This document shows positions 27,116-35,300 of a stretch of 55,242 nt of DNA, in pieces. The first letter of the stretch is position 1. Each line of letters opens with the position of its first letter. The notes beneath the pieces were generated by a model. That model saw nothing but the letters and a program-made list of their open reading frames with translations. It had not been told where the DNA came from and ran no database searches. The translations under genes and the position numbers were made by a program. This stretch comes from Sphingomonas palustris (GTDB lineage Bacteria; Pseudomonadota; Alphaproteobacteria; Sphingomonadales; Sphingomonadaceae). The stretch is taken from contig JAMFSI010000070.1 of the NCBI GenBank assembly GCA_026225215.1, positions 1-55,242 on the forward strand, in the 5' to 3' direction.

Positions 27116-28312
27116 TCAGCGCACCACCGGCAAATCGAGGCTGAGATCGCGACCATCGAAGAACGCCGGGATATCGGGCCGCAGCGACGGCAGCACCACT
27201 GTGGCCATGCCGGGCGTGGTCAATTCGCCGCGCTGGTTTTCACCCTTGATCTCGATATCGACCAGGGCATGGCCGTCCTTGATATATTTGCGCGTAACCT
27301 TGCCGCGCGCCCAGGTGCAATCGCCCATGGTGTTGAAGCGGCGCATCTGCGTGCGGATACGCTTGAGGAACGCGGCTTCGCCCATCCAGTTGGTGACGAG
27401 GCTGGCCATCCACGCCGAACGCTGTGGGCCGTAATCGTAAACGCCGGGCACGCCGACTTCCTTGGCGGTGGATTCGCGGTGGTGGCCGATGCCGGTATAT
27501 TCGATGCCGCCACCCGCTTCGGGATTGCGGAAGAAGTGGCCGGGATGCTTCACCGCGTTCTTGAAGATCACGCCATGGGTATGGCCGCGCCCGCAGCCGA
27601 CCAGGAAGCCCATCGTATCCATCAGCGACAGCGGGCCACGAACGATCTCGGGCAGTTCTTCGCCTTCCTGGACTTCTTCCCAATAGCGGACGTTGGCCCC
27701 GCGCATGTTCTTTTCCTCATCGAGGATGGTCTGGTCGATATGCGCGAATTCCTCGGGCGTATATTCATGCGTCTTGATGCCATCGTATTTACCGGTGTCG
27801 CGCGCCGCCTTGCGCTCGTGGCGCGTGCAAGTGCCGAGCGCGCGGGCGATCAGTTCGCCGCGCTGGTTGGCATAGGAAGCCTCGACATATTGCAGCACCA
27901 GCGTGCCCGAAAACTCGCTCTGTTTGACATCGACACCGACCACGCGCTCGATCGCGGTGATGCGATCGCCGGGACGGACGTGGCGGAAGAATTCCCAGTC
28001 GTTGCCGGCATAGAAGCCGTGCACGCCGGGCAGGCCCCAGCGGGTGCGGCCGACCCAGCCGAAGGCCATCGGAAAATTGGGGTGCGCCAGCATCGAACCG
28101 TGCCGCGTCAGTCGGCCAAATTCGAGATCGCGATACAGCGGATTGAGATCGCCGATACCGTTGCAGAAGTTGCGGATCGTGTCCTCGGTGGCGTCCTGCA
28201 GATAGGGGCCTTCGGGGCGCAATTGCAGCCCGATCATGTCTTCCGCCGCCTTGATCGCCTCGGGAGTAATCTTGCCCTCTGCGGGTGCTCCGCCGACTTC
28301 GCCTTCGCTCAT
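27116..28312 (-). CDS. MaoC-family acyl dehydratase, double hot-dog
   Basis: Large hydratase/dehydratase of 398 aa made of two hot-dog halves. The first has TIRNFCNGIGDLNPLYRD and LAHPNFPMAFGW; the second has MDTMGFLVGCGRGHTHGV and YGPQRSAWMASLVTNWMG. These are FAS1-like N-terminal dehydratase features; the C-terminal half ends with an RGELTTPGMATVVLPS strand. Two clustered operator boxes lie at 28371-28389. It is the first gene of the hydratase and CoA-transferase run on this strand. Confidence 0.87.
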   Translation of the reverse strand: MSEGEVGGAPAEGKITPEAIKAAEDMIGLQLRPEGPYLQDATEDTIRNFCNGIGDLNPLYRDLEFGRLTRHGSMLAHPNFPMAFGWVGRTRWGLPGVHGFYAGNDWEFFRHVRPGDRITAIERVVGVDVKQSEFSGTLVLQYVEASYANQRGELIARALGTCTRHERKAARDTGKYDGIKTHEYTPEEFAHIDQTILDEEKNMRGANVRYWEEVQEGEELPEIVRGPLSLMDTMGFLVGCGRGHTHGVIFKNAVKHPGHFFRNPEAGGGIEYTGIGHHRESTAKEVGVPGVYDYGPQRSAWMASLVTNWMGEAAFLKRIRTQMRRFNTMGDCTWARGKVTRKYIKDGHALVDIEIKGENQRGELTTPGMATVVLPSLRPDIPAFFDGRDLSLDLPVVR

Positions 28313-28370
28313 GGTCTGCTCCTTGGTCGGCGCGGGGATGGGTGGAGGGCGCCTGAATGGGATGGAATAG

Positions 28371-28389
28371 ATAATGCATTATGCATCAA
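28371..28389. promoter_or_regulatory. Double GntR operator, two ATGCAT cores 7 bp apart
   Basis: The perfect palindrome ATAATGCATTAT (28371-28382) overlaps a second box (28378-28389). The ATGCAT cores start at 28374 and 28381. It lies 59 bp upstream of the MaoC hydratase start. The same 7-bp double core is present at the gntR start. Confidence 0.65.
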
Positions 28390-28455
28390 GATAAGCAGAG
28401 TCAATCGCGCTTTAATTGCGCAATTCTGCCGGAAATCGAGCAGAAAGCCCTCCAG

Positions 28456-28467
28456 ATAATGCATTCA
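28456..28467. promoter_or_regulatory. Putative auxiliary GntR box ATAATGCATTCA
   Basis: Shares GATAATGCAT with the other boxes but the right half is degenerate. It lies 82 bp upstream of the double operator and might support looping. Weaker than the others. Confidence 0.4.
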
Positions 28468-28494
28468 TTTGCCAACAGCGGGACAATGGCGCCC

Positions 28495-28612
28495 TCCCCG
28501 TCTGCCCTGAGCTTGTCGAAGGACTGCTTTTCTTTTCAAAGCCTTGTCAGGAGGAAGGACAGTGGTTGGGCTGCGCCCGCCTTCGGCCCGACAAGCTCAG
28601 CACGGACGCGGA
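28495..28612. repeat. Palindromic repeat, GTCCTGAGCTTGTCGAAGGA family
   Basis: The left arm (CCCCGTCTGCCCTGAGCTTG, from 28496) and the degenerate right arm (GACAAGCTCAGCACGGACGC, to 28609) flank a larger centre. It lies just downstream of the gntR stop at 28625 on the minus strand. Confidence 0.7.
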
Positions 28613-28624
28613 GGCTGTTGTCAG

Positions 28625-29287
28625 TCAGCCTTGCGGGCCCGCAGCCTTCTGCAATTCCAGCCAGCCCGATTCGATATGCTGCCGCGTCGCCAGCATCGCC
28701 GCCGACACATCCGAGCCGATCAGTGCCGCGATCATCTCGTCATGCTCGGCGGCGGCGCGCGACACCCGGCCCTTGACCCGATTGATCAGATCGAAGGGAT
28801 AACGCGCCCAGAGGATTTGTACGAAATGCAGCGTCTGCGGCATTCGCGCGATTTCGAACAGGCGATGATGAAAGCGGTAATTGGCCGCCCGCGCTGCCTC
28901 ATTGTCGCCGGCTTCATGCGCGCGGGCGAATTCCGCCGCCAGCAACCGGACATCGGCGATATCCGCCGCCGTAGCCTGCTCGACCGCGCCGCGCACCAGC
29001 TGGGTTTCGAGCAGGATACGCAGGTTCAGCGTCTCGCGCGAGGCGTTGATGTCGAACGGCGCCACCGTCGCCCCACGATAGCTGTCGCCGGTGACGTAGC
29101 CTTCGGCTTCTAGTAGCTTGAGCGCCTCGCGCACCGGGGTGATGCTGGTCTGCAGCAATTGGGCGATTTCGAGCTGCTTCAGCCGCGCGCCGCGGGCGAA
29201 CCGGCCGGCGATGATGCCTTCGCGCAGGAAATCGGCGACTTGCTCTTCCTTGGTCCGATATTGCACGGTGGCGCTTTGCTGGATCAT
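28625..29287 (-). CDS. GntR-family transcriptional regulator, FCD domain
   Basis: Likely local repressor of the catabolic cluster, 220 aa. The N-terminal winged helix (EEQVADFLREGIIAGRFARGARLKQLEIAQLLQTSITPVREAL) is a classic GntR DNA-binding domain. The C-terminal FCD domain has metal-ligand candidates Asp and His (HRLFEIARMP, HDEMIAALIGSD). Two overlapping ATGCAT boxes cover the start codon, which suggests negative autoregulation. It is divergent from the TonB receptor. Confidence 0.92.
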   Translation of the reverse strand: MIQQSATVQYRTKEEQVADFLREGIIAGRFARGARLKQLEIAQLLQTSITPVREALKLLEAEGYVTGDSYRGATVAPFDINASRETLNLRILLETQLVRGAVEQATAADIADVRLLAAEFARAHEAGDNEAARAANYRFHHRLFEIARMPQTLHFVQILWARYPFDLINRVKGRVSRAAAEHDEMIAALIGSDVSAAMLATRQHIESGWLELQKAAGPQG

Positions 29288-29301
29288 GCATCATGCATAA
29301 T
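29283..29301. promoter_or_regulatory. Double GntR operator over the gntR start codon
   Basis: Boxes ATCATGCATCAT (29283-29294) and ATCATGCATAAT (29290-29301) have ATGCAT cores exactly 7 bp apart, as at 28374/28381. They overlap the regulator start and lie about 120 bp upstream of the TonB receptor. This fits autoregulation and perhaps control of the receptor. Confidence 0.65.
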
Positions 29302-29428
29302 CGATCCCCCGGCCCGACGAAAGGGGCGCGACCGACCGGCACTTGCTTCCGACGCCAACTCCGGGCAGTGACGCAAAAGCCAGGCTGGCGCAGCCCCAGG
29401 GTTCAGCGCGAAATATCAGGTGATTACG

Positions 29429-31525
29429 ATGCGCCGCCCGTTTTCCATTGCCGTCCTCACTCTCGCCAACCTCACGCTGCCGGGCATCGCCAGGGCGGAC
29501 ACTCCTAACCAAGCCTCCACCCCGCCCGCTACGATCGTCGTCACCGGGCGCGGCTTGCAGGATGGGCCTGCCGTCCCCGCTTACGACGTCCAGACGCTGG
29601 GCCGCGAAGCGCTTACCGCCTCGGCATCGGACCGGATCGAGGATGTGCTGAGCGATGTCGCCGGATTTCAGCAATATCGCCGTTCAGACAGCCGCTCGTC
29701 CAACCCCTCCGCGCAAGGCGTGACGCTGCGCTCGCTGGGCGGAAACGCCACCAGCCGCACGCTGGTACTGCTCGACGGGGTGCCGATGGCCGATCCGTTC
29801 TTCGGCTATATACCCCTGAGCGCCATCGACCCCGATCGCCTGGGCTCGGCGCGGATCACGCGCGGTGGCGGCTCAGGCGCGTTCGGCGCGGGCGCAGTGG
29901 CCGGCACGATCGAACTGAACAGCGCCAGCCCGCGCGAATTGGGCGTAGCCGATGCCGAAGCGTTGGCCGACAATCGCGGCGAAACGGAATTGTCCGGCAC
30001 CGTCGCCCCCGAACTCGGCAATGGCTTTGCCGAAGTCAGCGGGCGCTGGGATCGCGGCGAAGGCTTTTATACCACCCCGCCCAGCCAGCGCGTACCCGCC
30101 AGTGTGCGCGCCCGTTACGATAGCTGGTCGCTGGGTGCGCGCGACGTCGCTCAGCTCAGCAGCGACATCGAGCTACAAACCCGCGCGCTGGTCTATGACG
30201 ACAACCGCGTGCTACGCTTTGCCGGCGCCACCTCGCATTCCGACGGGCAGGATGCCAGCGTCAGGCTGGTCGGGCACGGGCGCTGGCAATTCGATGCGCT
30301 CGCTTATGTTCAGGCGCGCAATTTTTCCGACGTGGTGATCAGTTCGACCACTTTCCGCCCGTCGCTCGACGAATATGCCACGCCCTCGACCGGACTCGGC
30401 GGCAAGTTCGAATTGCGTCCGCCGGTCGGCGACGCCCATCTCCTCAAGCTTGGCGTCGATACCAGGCTCGGCACCGGCCACACCGACGATGTCGTCGATA
30501 ATGCGACGACCGGCGCCGTCACCACGCGCCGCAGCGCCGGTGGTCGCGACGGCGATACCGGGTTGTTTGTCGAAGATGACTGGACGCTCGGCAAGCTGGT
30601 GCTGACCGCCGGCGCGCGCGCCGACCACACGACAATCCGCGACGGTTTCTTCGAGACGGCGACCCCGGCGGGCGCAATCACCGCCGACAATGTCTACCCC
30701 AACCGCGCCAGTTGGCAGGGCAGCTATCGCGGTGGCGCCGTATTCACCGTGGCCCCGGCCCTGAAGCTGCGCGCGGCGGCCTATAGCCAATTGCGCCAGC
30801 CGACGCTGAACGAACTCTATCGCCCCTTCACCGTCGCCTCGAGCGCGCCCCACCAAAGCGTGATCGTGATCACCAACGCCAATGCCGCGCTGGCCAACGA
30901 GCAATTGCACGGCGTCGAGGCGGGGTTCGATCTCAGCCCGTTCTCCGGCGCGACCCTCAGCCTGACTGCTTTCATCGACCGCCTCGACCACGCCATCGGC
31001 AACCGCACGCTCAGCACCGTGGTCAGCCCGAATATCACCACCGGCATCACCACGGTGACGACGACCGAACAGCGGTATAATCTCGATGCGATCCGGGCGC
31101 GCGGGATCGAACTCGACGGCCACGCCCACGCGGGGCATTTCACCCTCGATGGTTCGCTGGCGCTGACCGATGCGGTGGTCGAGTCCAGCGGCGTTGCCGC
31201 GAATGTCAATGGCTTGCGCCCGGCGCAGACACCCAAGATCGCCGGCAGCCTGACGCTGGGCTGGCATCCAGCCCACGGCTATGATGCAGAACTGGTGGTG
31301 CGGCATGTCGGTGCGCAATTCGAAGACGATCTCAACACCAGCATCCTCCCCGCCGAAACCACGCTGGGCGCCATGGTGCAAGTGCCGCTGACGCGTGGCT
31401 TCAGCCTGGTATTGCGCGGCGAAAACCTGACCAACACCTTGGTCGAAACGCGCAATCAGGCGGGATCGATCGACCTTGGTGCGCCGCGCACGGTGTGGGC
31501 GGGGGTAAAGCTAAGGATCGACTGA
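29429..31525 (+). CDS. TonB-dependent outer-membrane receptor
   Basis: A beta-barrel importer of 698 aa from the ATG at 29429; 701 aa from an alternative ATG at 29420. It has a signal peptide (MRRPFSIAVLTLANLTLPGIARAD), a short TonB-box-like segment (ATIVVTGRG), a plug domain (DRIEDVLSDVAGFQQYRR, VLLDGVPMADPFFGYIP, RITRGGGSGAFGAGAVAGTIEL) and a barrel ending VWAGVKLRID. The substrate is unknown. Its position beside the GntR regulator suggests it brings the pathway substrate across the outer membrane. Confidence 0.92.
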   Translation: MRRPFSIAVLTLANLTLPGIARADTPNQASTPPATIVVTGRGLQDGPAVPAYDVQTLGREALTASASDRIEDVLSDVAGFQQYRRSDSRSSNPSAQGVTLRSLGGNATSRTLVLLDGVPMADPFFGYIPLSAIDPDRLGSARITRGGGSGAFGAGAVAGTIELNSASPRELGVADAEALADNRGETELSGTVAPELGNGFAEVSGRWDRGEGFYTTPPSQRVPASVRARYDSWSLGARDVAQLSSDIELQTRALVYDDNRVLRFAGATSHSDGQDASVRLVGHGRWQFDALAYVQARNFSDVVISSTTFRPSLDEYATPSTGLGGKFELRPPVGDAHLLKLGVDTRLGTGHTDDVVDNATTGAVTTRRSAGGRDGDTGLFVEDDWTLGKLVLTAGARADHTTIRDGFFETATPAGAITADNVYPNRASWQGSYRGGAVFTVAPALKLRAAAYSQLRQPTLNELYRPFTVASSAPHQSVIVITNANAALANEQLHGVEAGFDLSPFSGATLSLTAFIDRLDHAIGNRTLSTVVSPNITTGITTVTTTEQRYNLDAIRARGIELDGHAHAGHFTLDGSLALTDAVVESSGVAANVNGLRPAQTPKIAGSLTLGWHPAHGYDAELVVRHVGAQFEDDLNTSILPAETTLGAMVQVPLTRGFSLVLRGENLTNTLVETRNQAGSIDLGAPRTVWAGVKLRID

Positions 31526-31628
31526 CGAGGCGATCTGCTTTCGCGGCCCATACTGCCCCAGCGATGCCGGCCCGATTGTCAGCCGCCGGTTGCCTCCGCA
31601 TGATGGTGCCGCCACCAAGGAGCCATCG

Positions 31629-32435
31629 ATGACCGACACCCCCCATCTGCTGACCGAAGCCACCGCTGACGGTATCCTCATCGTCACGCTCAATCGCCCG
31701 GACAAGCTCAATGCCTTGAGCAATGAGACGATGGCGCTGTTCGAGCAGGCGCTGTTGCGCTTTCGCGACACCGATGCGCTGAAGGTCATGCTGATCCGCG
31801 CCACCGGGCGCTATTTCTGCTCGGGCGCCGACCTCAAGGAAGGCAATAAGGGCGCCGAGAAGCGCAGCGCCACATCGATCCGCGAGCATAACCGCACGCA
31901 GAATCGCGGCATGCACCGCATTTATGACGAGATGGAGCATATCGAAAAACCGATCGTCGTCGCGCATCACGCGATGTGCGTCGGCGGCGGCCTCGAAATG
32001 TCGCTGTCGTGCGATTTCCGCCTCGCCGCCAAAAGCGCCGGCTATGCCTTTCCCGAGGGGTTGATGGGGGTTCTGCCCTCATCGAACGGAGTCAGCCGGC
32101 TGACCCGGATCTGCGGGCCGCACTGGGCGCGCTGGCTGATCATGGCCAACAAGCCCGCCCCGGCCGACCTTGCGCTGACCATGGGCCTCGTCCATCAGGT
32201 GTTTCCCGATGAAACCTTCGCCGATGAGGTGATGAATTTCTGCCGCCATCTCGCCAAGCAGAACGGCGAACAGATGGGCAGCGCCAAGATCGCTATCGAG
32301 ATGTGCGCCGATTTCGGCCCCGAAATGAGCCGCCACGTCGAGCGCATGGCTAACAGCGCGCTGATGCTGAACCCGGAATATCTCGCGGGGATGGACCGGT
32401 ATCTTGCCGGCGTGGGCGGAAAGAGCAAGGACTGA
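31629..32435 (+). CDS. Enoyl-CoA hydratase/isomerase family protein
   Basis: Crotonase-fold enzyme, 268 aa. An AAGGAG site 7 bp upstream supports the ATG at 31629 (MTDTPHLLTEATADG) over the longer frame. The oxyanion-hole segments are IRATGRYFCSGADLKEG and AHHAMCVGGGLEMSLSCDFRLAA. The second acidic position is within AFPEGLMGVLPS. It follows the TonB receptor by about 100 bp. It hydrates or isomerises an acyl-CoA in the same broad pathway; the reaction is not resolved. Confidence 0.9.
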   Translation: MTDTPHLLTEATADGILIVTLNRPDKLNALSNETMALFEQALLRFRDTDALKVMLIRATGRYFCSGADLKEGNKGAEKRSATSIREHNRTQNRGMHRIYDEMEHIEKPIVVAHHAMCVGGGLEMSLSCDFRLAAKSAGYAFPEGLMGVLPSSNGVSRLTRICGPHWARWLIMANKPAPADLALTMGLVHQVFPDETFADEVMNFCRHLAKQNGEQMGSAKIAIEMCADFGPEMSRHVERMANSALMLNPEYLAGMDRYLAGVGGKSKD

Positions 32436-32517
32436 GAGCTGATCAAAAGCCCCTCGCCTTCAGGCTACCGGATTCACACTTCTTGCTTTGAGATTTTTCT
32501 CCCTCTTCTCAAAGGCG

Positions 32518-32622
32518 TAAAATCCTCGCCATTCCGGCGAAGGCCGGAATCCAGTCCAACCTAACCAATTGACGATACGTGGGTTTCTGGATCCCGGCCT
32601 GCGCCGGGATGACGAACAAAGA
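32518..32622. repeat. Dispersed repeat with paired CCGG hairpins
   Basis: Two linked hairpins: ATTCCGGCGAAGGCCGGAAT (about 32531-32550) and ATCCCGGCCTGCGCCGGGAT (about 32592-32611), joined by a 41-bp spacer and closed by CCAG/CTGG. This type of repeat is common between genes in many proteobacteria. It fills most of the 285-bp gap before the MFS gene; no other feature is seen there. Confidence 0.75.
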
Positions 32623-32720
32623 GCAAATGTGTGAATACGATGGCCTAAAGAGGAGGGGCAAGGCTGTGCTTTGGCCTTTCGCTTGCGACTGGAGCCTGCC
32701 CGTGTGAAGGCTAAAAGCCG

Positions 32721-34259
32721 ATGACCCCACCGCCGCCCACTTATCCCGATCCCACGCGCCGGGCCCTGATCACCATTTCGGTCCTGCTGGCGGTGATGAT
32801 GACCACGCTGGACGGCACCATCGCGGTGATCGCCCTGCCGCGCATCCAAAGCAGCCTGATCGCCTCGCAGGAACAGATCACCTGGGTGCTGACCAGCTAT
32901 CTGATCGGCAGCGCCATCGCCACTCCGGTCAGCGGCTGGCTCGCCGACAAATACGGGCGGCGCAAGGTGATGGCCGCCTCGGTGGCGATTTTCACGCTCA
33001 GTTCGATCGGCTGCGGCATGTCGGCCAATCTGGTCATGCTGGTGCTGTTCCGCGCTCTGCAAGGCGCGGCGGGCGCCAGCCTGGTGCCGCTCAGCCAGGT
33101 GGTGCTGCTCAACATCAACCCGCCGGAACGCCAAGGCCCGGCCATCGCCCTGTTCGGCGTCGGCACGCTCGTCGGCCCGGCGATCGGACCGACATTGGGC
33201 GGGTGGCTGACCGATTTCGTGTCGTGGCGGGCCATTTTCCTGATCAACGCACCGATCGGGCTGGCCGCGTTCCTGGGCCTGGTATTCTTCCTGCAGGACA
33301 AGCCGAGCCCGAATGTGCGCAATTTCGATATCAAGGGCTTCATCGCGGTATCGATGGCCCTCGCCTCATTTCAGCTGATGCTCGACCGCGGCCAATTGCG
33401 CGACTGGTTCTCCTCGCCCGAAATCTGCATCGAGGCGGCGATCGCGGCGATGTTCTTCTACATCTCGGTGGTGCACATGCTCACCGCGCGCGAACCCTTC
33501 ATCAAGCTCGCCATCTTCCGCGACCGCAATTTCCTGCTCGGCTCGATGGTCGGCGTCGTGATCGGCGTGTTCCTGGTCGGGGTGGTCCCGATCATGACCA
33601 CCATGATGCAGCAATTGCTGGGCTACCCGGTGATGCTGACCGGGATATTATCGGCGCCGCGCGCGCTCGGCAATATCATCTGCGTGCTCATCGTCGGCCG
33701 CATGGTTTCGCGCGTGGATACCCGGATCGTGCTGCTGATGGGCCTGGCCCTGCTGCTCGCCAGCTTGTGGATTCTGGCGACGATGTCGCTCGATACCAGT
33801 CAGGGAACCATGGCATTCGTCAACTTCCTGCAAGGTTGCGGCTCGGGCTTCGTGTTCCTGCCGCTGACGCTGGTGGCGTTTTCCACGCTACCGATGGCTT
33901 ACCGCAACGAAGCCTCCGCGCTGTTCTCGCTGACCCGCAATCTCGGGGCGGCGGCGGGGATCTCGGCGATCCAGACCATCACCATCCGTGACACCGCCTC
34001 GGTCCAATCGCGGCTGGTCGAACACGTCCGCCCGGACAATCCGCTGCTGAGCTGGCGCATGCCTGGCTTCGACCCGAATCTGACCAGTTCAATCACCTCG
34101 ACGCTGGGCGAGGTCACCCGACAAGCGACGATGGTCGCCTATGTCGATTCCTACCGTATGCTGCTGGCGCTGGCGGTGGTGATGGCTCCGCTCTGCCTAA
34201 TGATGCGCAGCAGCGGGTCCAAAAGCAGCGGGCCGCCGCCGGTGGTGCACGCGGAATAG
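32721..34259 (+). CDS. MFS transporter, DHA2 family (EmrB/QacA type)
   Basis: Proton-driven exporter of the 14-TMS DHA2 group, 512 aa. Signature motifs: MMTTLDGTIAVIALPRIQ (TMS1), GWLADKYGRRKVM (motif A, loop 2-3), FRALQGAAGASLVPLSQ (motif B), and GVGTLVGPAIGPTLGGWLTD (motif C of antiporters). No HlyD-type adaptor gene is next to it. It probably expels a drug-like or aromatic compound. A GAAGG site lies 10 bp before the ATG. Confidence 0.92.
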   Translation: MTPPPPTYPDPTRRALITISVLLAVMMTTLDGTIAVIALPRIQSSLIASQEQITWVLTSYLIGSAIATPVSGWLADKYGRRKVMAASVAIFTLSSIGCGMSANLVMLVLFRALQGAAGASLVPLSQVVLLNINPPERQGPAIALFGVGTLVGPAIGPTLGGWLTDFVSWRAIFLINAPIGLAAFLGLVFFLQDKPSPNVRNFDIKGFIAVSMALASFQLMLDRGQLRDWFSSPEICIEAAIAAMFFYISVVHMLTAREPFIKLAIFRDRNFLLGSMVGVVIGVFLVGVVPIMTTMMQQLLGYPVMLTGILSAPRALGNIICVLIVGRMVSRVDTRIVLLMGLALLLASLWILATMSLDTSQGTMAFVNFLQGCGSGFVFLPLTLVAFSTLPMAYRNEASALFSLTRNLGAAAGISAIQTITIRDTASVQSRLVEHVRPDNPLLSWRMPGFDPNLTSSITSTLGEVTRQATMVAYVDSYRMLLALAVVMAPLCLMMRSSGSKSSGPPPVVHAE

Positions 34260-34262
34260 ATT

Positions 34263-34408
34263 AAAGCATCGTGCGAAACGTAGTTCAACCGAAGGTAAAA
34301 AGCGGGTGCCGGTTTTTACCTTCGGTTGAACTACGTTTCGCTTTAAATGATGCGATAACAAAAACTTAGAGCGGGCAGCGTGATTCCCATATTACGCTGC
34401 CCGCTCTA
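34263..34408. repeat. Compound hairpin repeat with 29-bp perfect stem
   Basis: A first hairpin has perfect 29-bp arms (34273-34301 and 34313-34341) around an 11-nt loop. A second has 14-15-bp arms (34367-34381 and 34394-34408). The linker GATGCGATAACAAAAACTTA is also in the element at 40430, which has the same order but only a short first stem. It lies between converging MFS and SnoaL genes and probably acts as terminator for both. Confidence 0.85.
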
Positions 34409-34416
34409 GTATCAGG

Positions 34417-34917
34417 TCATCCTTCCACTCCCATCGGGTTCTCACCCGAATCATCATGCGCGAGCAGCTTAGCGCCGGGCGACGTCTCGGCATGAGTCCG
34501 CACCAGCTTGCGATAGTTGAAGCGCCACTGGCCATCGGCGCCTTTGACATAGGTTTCATGATAGAATCCGAAGCCGCGCAGCCATTGCTTCTCGCCATCG
34601 CGGACCCAGAACAGATTGTCCTCCATCGCCCAGACGCCGGTAGCATTCTGCCGATCCTGGAATTCGATCACCGGGGTGTGGCAATGGTGCACCGTAGTGA
34701 CCCCCGCCAATTGCACCGTCAGCCGATCCGCCGCCGCGCGACCGCCGACGATCGGTTCCGCACCGATCGACATCGCGACATAATCATCGCTGTGCAACTG
34801 CGCGTAGAGATCCCAGTCCTTCTGGTCGACGGCATGATCACGGCGGCCCTTGAGATCGTAGATCGCCTGCAATTCGATCAGCCGTTCGAGATCGGTCATC
34901 GCTTCGCTCGCCGCCAT
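34417..34917 (-). CDS. SnoaL-like/NTF2-fold protein
   Basis: A small alpha+beta barrel protein, 166 aa, of the SnoaL/NTF2 superfamily: LERLIELQAIYDLKGRRDHAVDQKDWDLYAQLHSDDYVAM, then HHCHTPVIEFQDRQNATGVWAMEDNLFW and GFGFYHETYVKGADGQWRF. Such proteins are isomerases, hydratases or ligand binders in aromatic or steroid catabolism; the activity is not determinable here. It starts 1 bp after the ABM gene and has a GGAG site. Confidence 0.85.
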   Translation of the reverse strand: MAASEAMTDLERLIELQAIYDLKGRRDHAVDQKDWDLYAQLHSDDYVAMSIGAEPIVGGRAAADRLTVQLAGVTTVHHCHTPVIEFQDRQNATGVWAMEDNLFWVRDGEKQWLRGFGFYHETYVKGADGQWRFNYRKLVRTHAETSPGAKLLAHDDSGENPMGVEG

Positions 34918-34918
34918 C

Positions 34919-35242
34919 TCAACTCTCCTTCATTCGTCGCACCGCCGGTTCGACGCCGGGGCTGGTATATTGCCTGATATCGAATTTGCCTGAGACCAGC
35001 ACCCGCGATTTCGGGATCGATTCGATCACCCAGGGGGTTGCCATATGCGCGGCATGGGCAGCGGCATCGCGATAGACTTCGATTACGACGTAGCTATCGG
35101 GCTCATCGGCGCTTTTCGCGAAGTCGTAATAGACCACACCCGGCTCGTTGGCGCGGGTGATGTCGCGCACGCCGGTCAGCATTTCCTCATAAGCGACCGC
35201 ATTTTCCGGTCTGACTTTTACGTGGACGATGAAAGTGATCAT
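34919..35242 (-). CDS. Antibiotic biosynthesis monooxygenase (ABM) domain protein
   Basis: A ferredoxin-like dimeric alpha+beta barrel protein of 107 aa: MITFIVHVKVRPENAVAYEEML, then NEPGVVYYDFAKSADEPDSYVVIEVYRDAAAHAAHM. Family members oxidise quinols or bind small ligands, and some are detoxifying. The frame is open well upstream, but residues before 35242 come from the repeat at 35243-35300, so this ATG is chosen. It is followed directly by the SnoaL-like gene. Confidence 0.87.
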   Translation of the reverse strand: MITFIVHVKVRPENAVAYEEMLTGVRDITRANEPGVVYYDFAKSADEPDSYVVIEVYRDAAAHAAHMATPWVIESIPKSRVLVSGKFDIRQYTSPGVEPAVRRMKES

Positions 35243-35300
35243 AGCTTTTGCTGTCGCGTGATTATCGACAAAAACCGGTACCCACTTTTTGCCATCACGC
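35243..35300. repeat. Partial copy of the AAAAAGTGGGTACCGG repeat family
   Basis: Contains AAAAACCGGTACCCACTTTT (inverted with respect to 40430-40534) with flanking GCGTGAT half-sites. It fills the gap between the epimerase stop and the ABM start, and it has been read through as pseudo-coding sequence in the longer ABM frame. Confidence 0.7.

Noticed and set aside
27035..28459. A 474-codon plus-strand frame over the MaoC hydratase
   Set aside because: Antisense shadow of a conserved gene; compositionally skewed and without motifs.
29302..29428. Possible cobalamin riboswitch before the TonB receptor (GACGCCAACT, AAGCCAGG segments)
   Set aside because: The gap is about 125 bp, too short for the full fold, and the B12-box and core motifs are not matched in order.
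30212..31381. A 389-codon minus-strand frame inside the TonB receptor
   Set aside because: The receptor frame has a signal peptide, plug and barrel end; the antisense frame has none.
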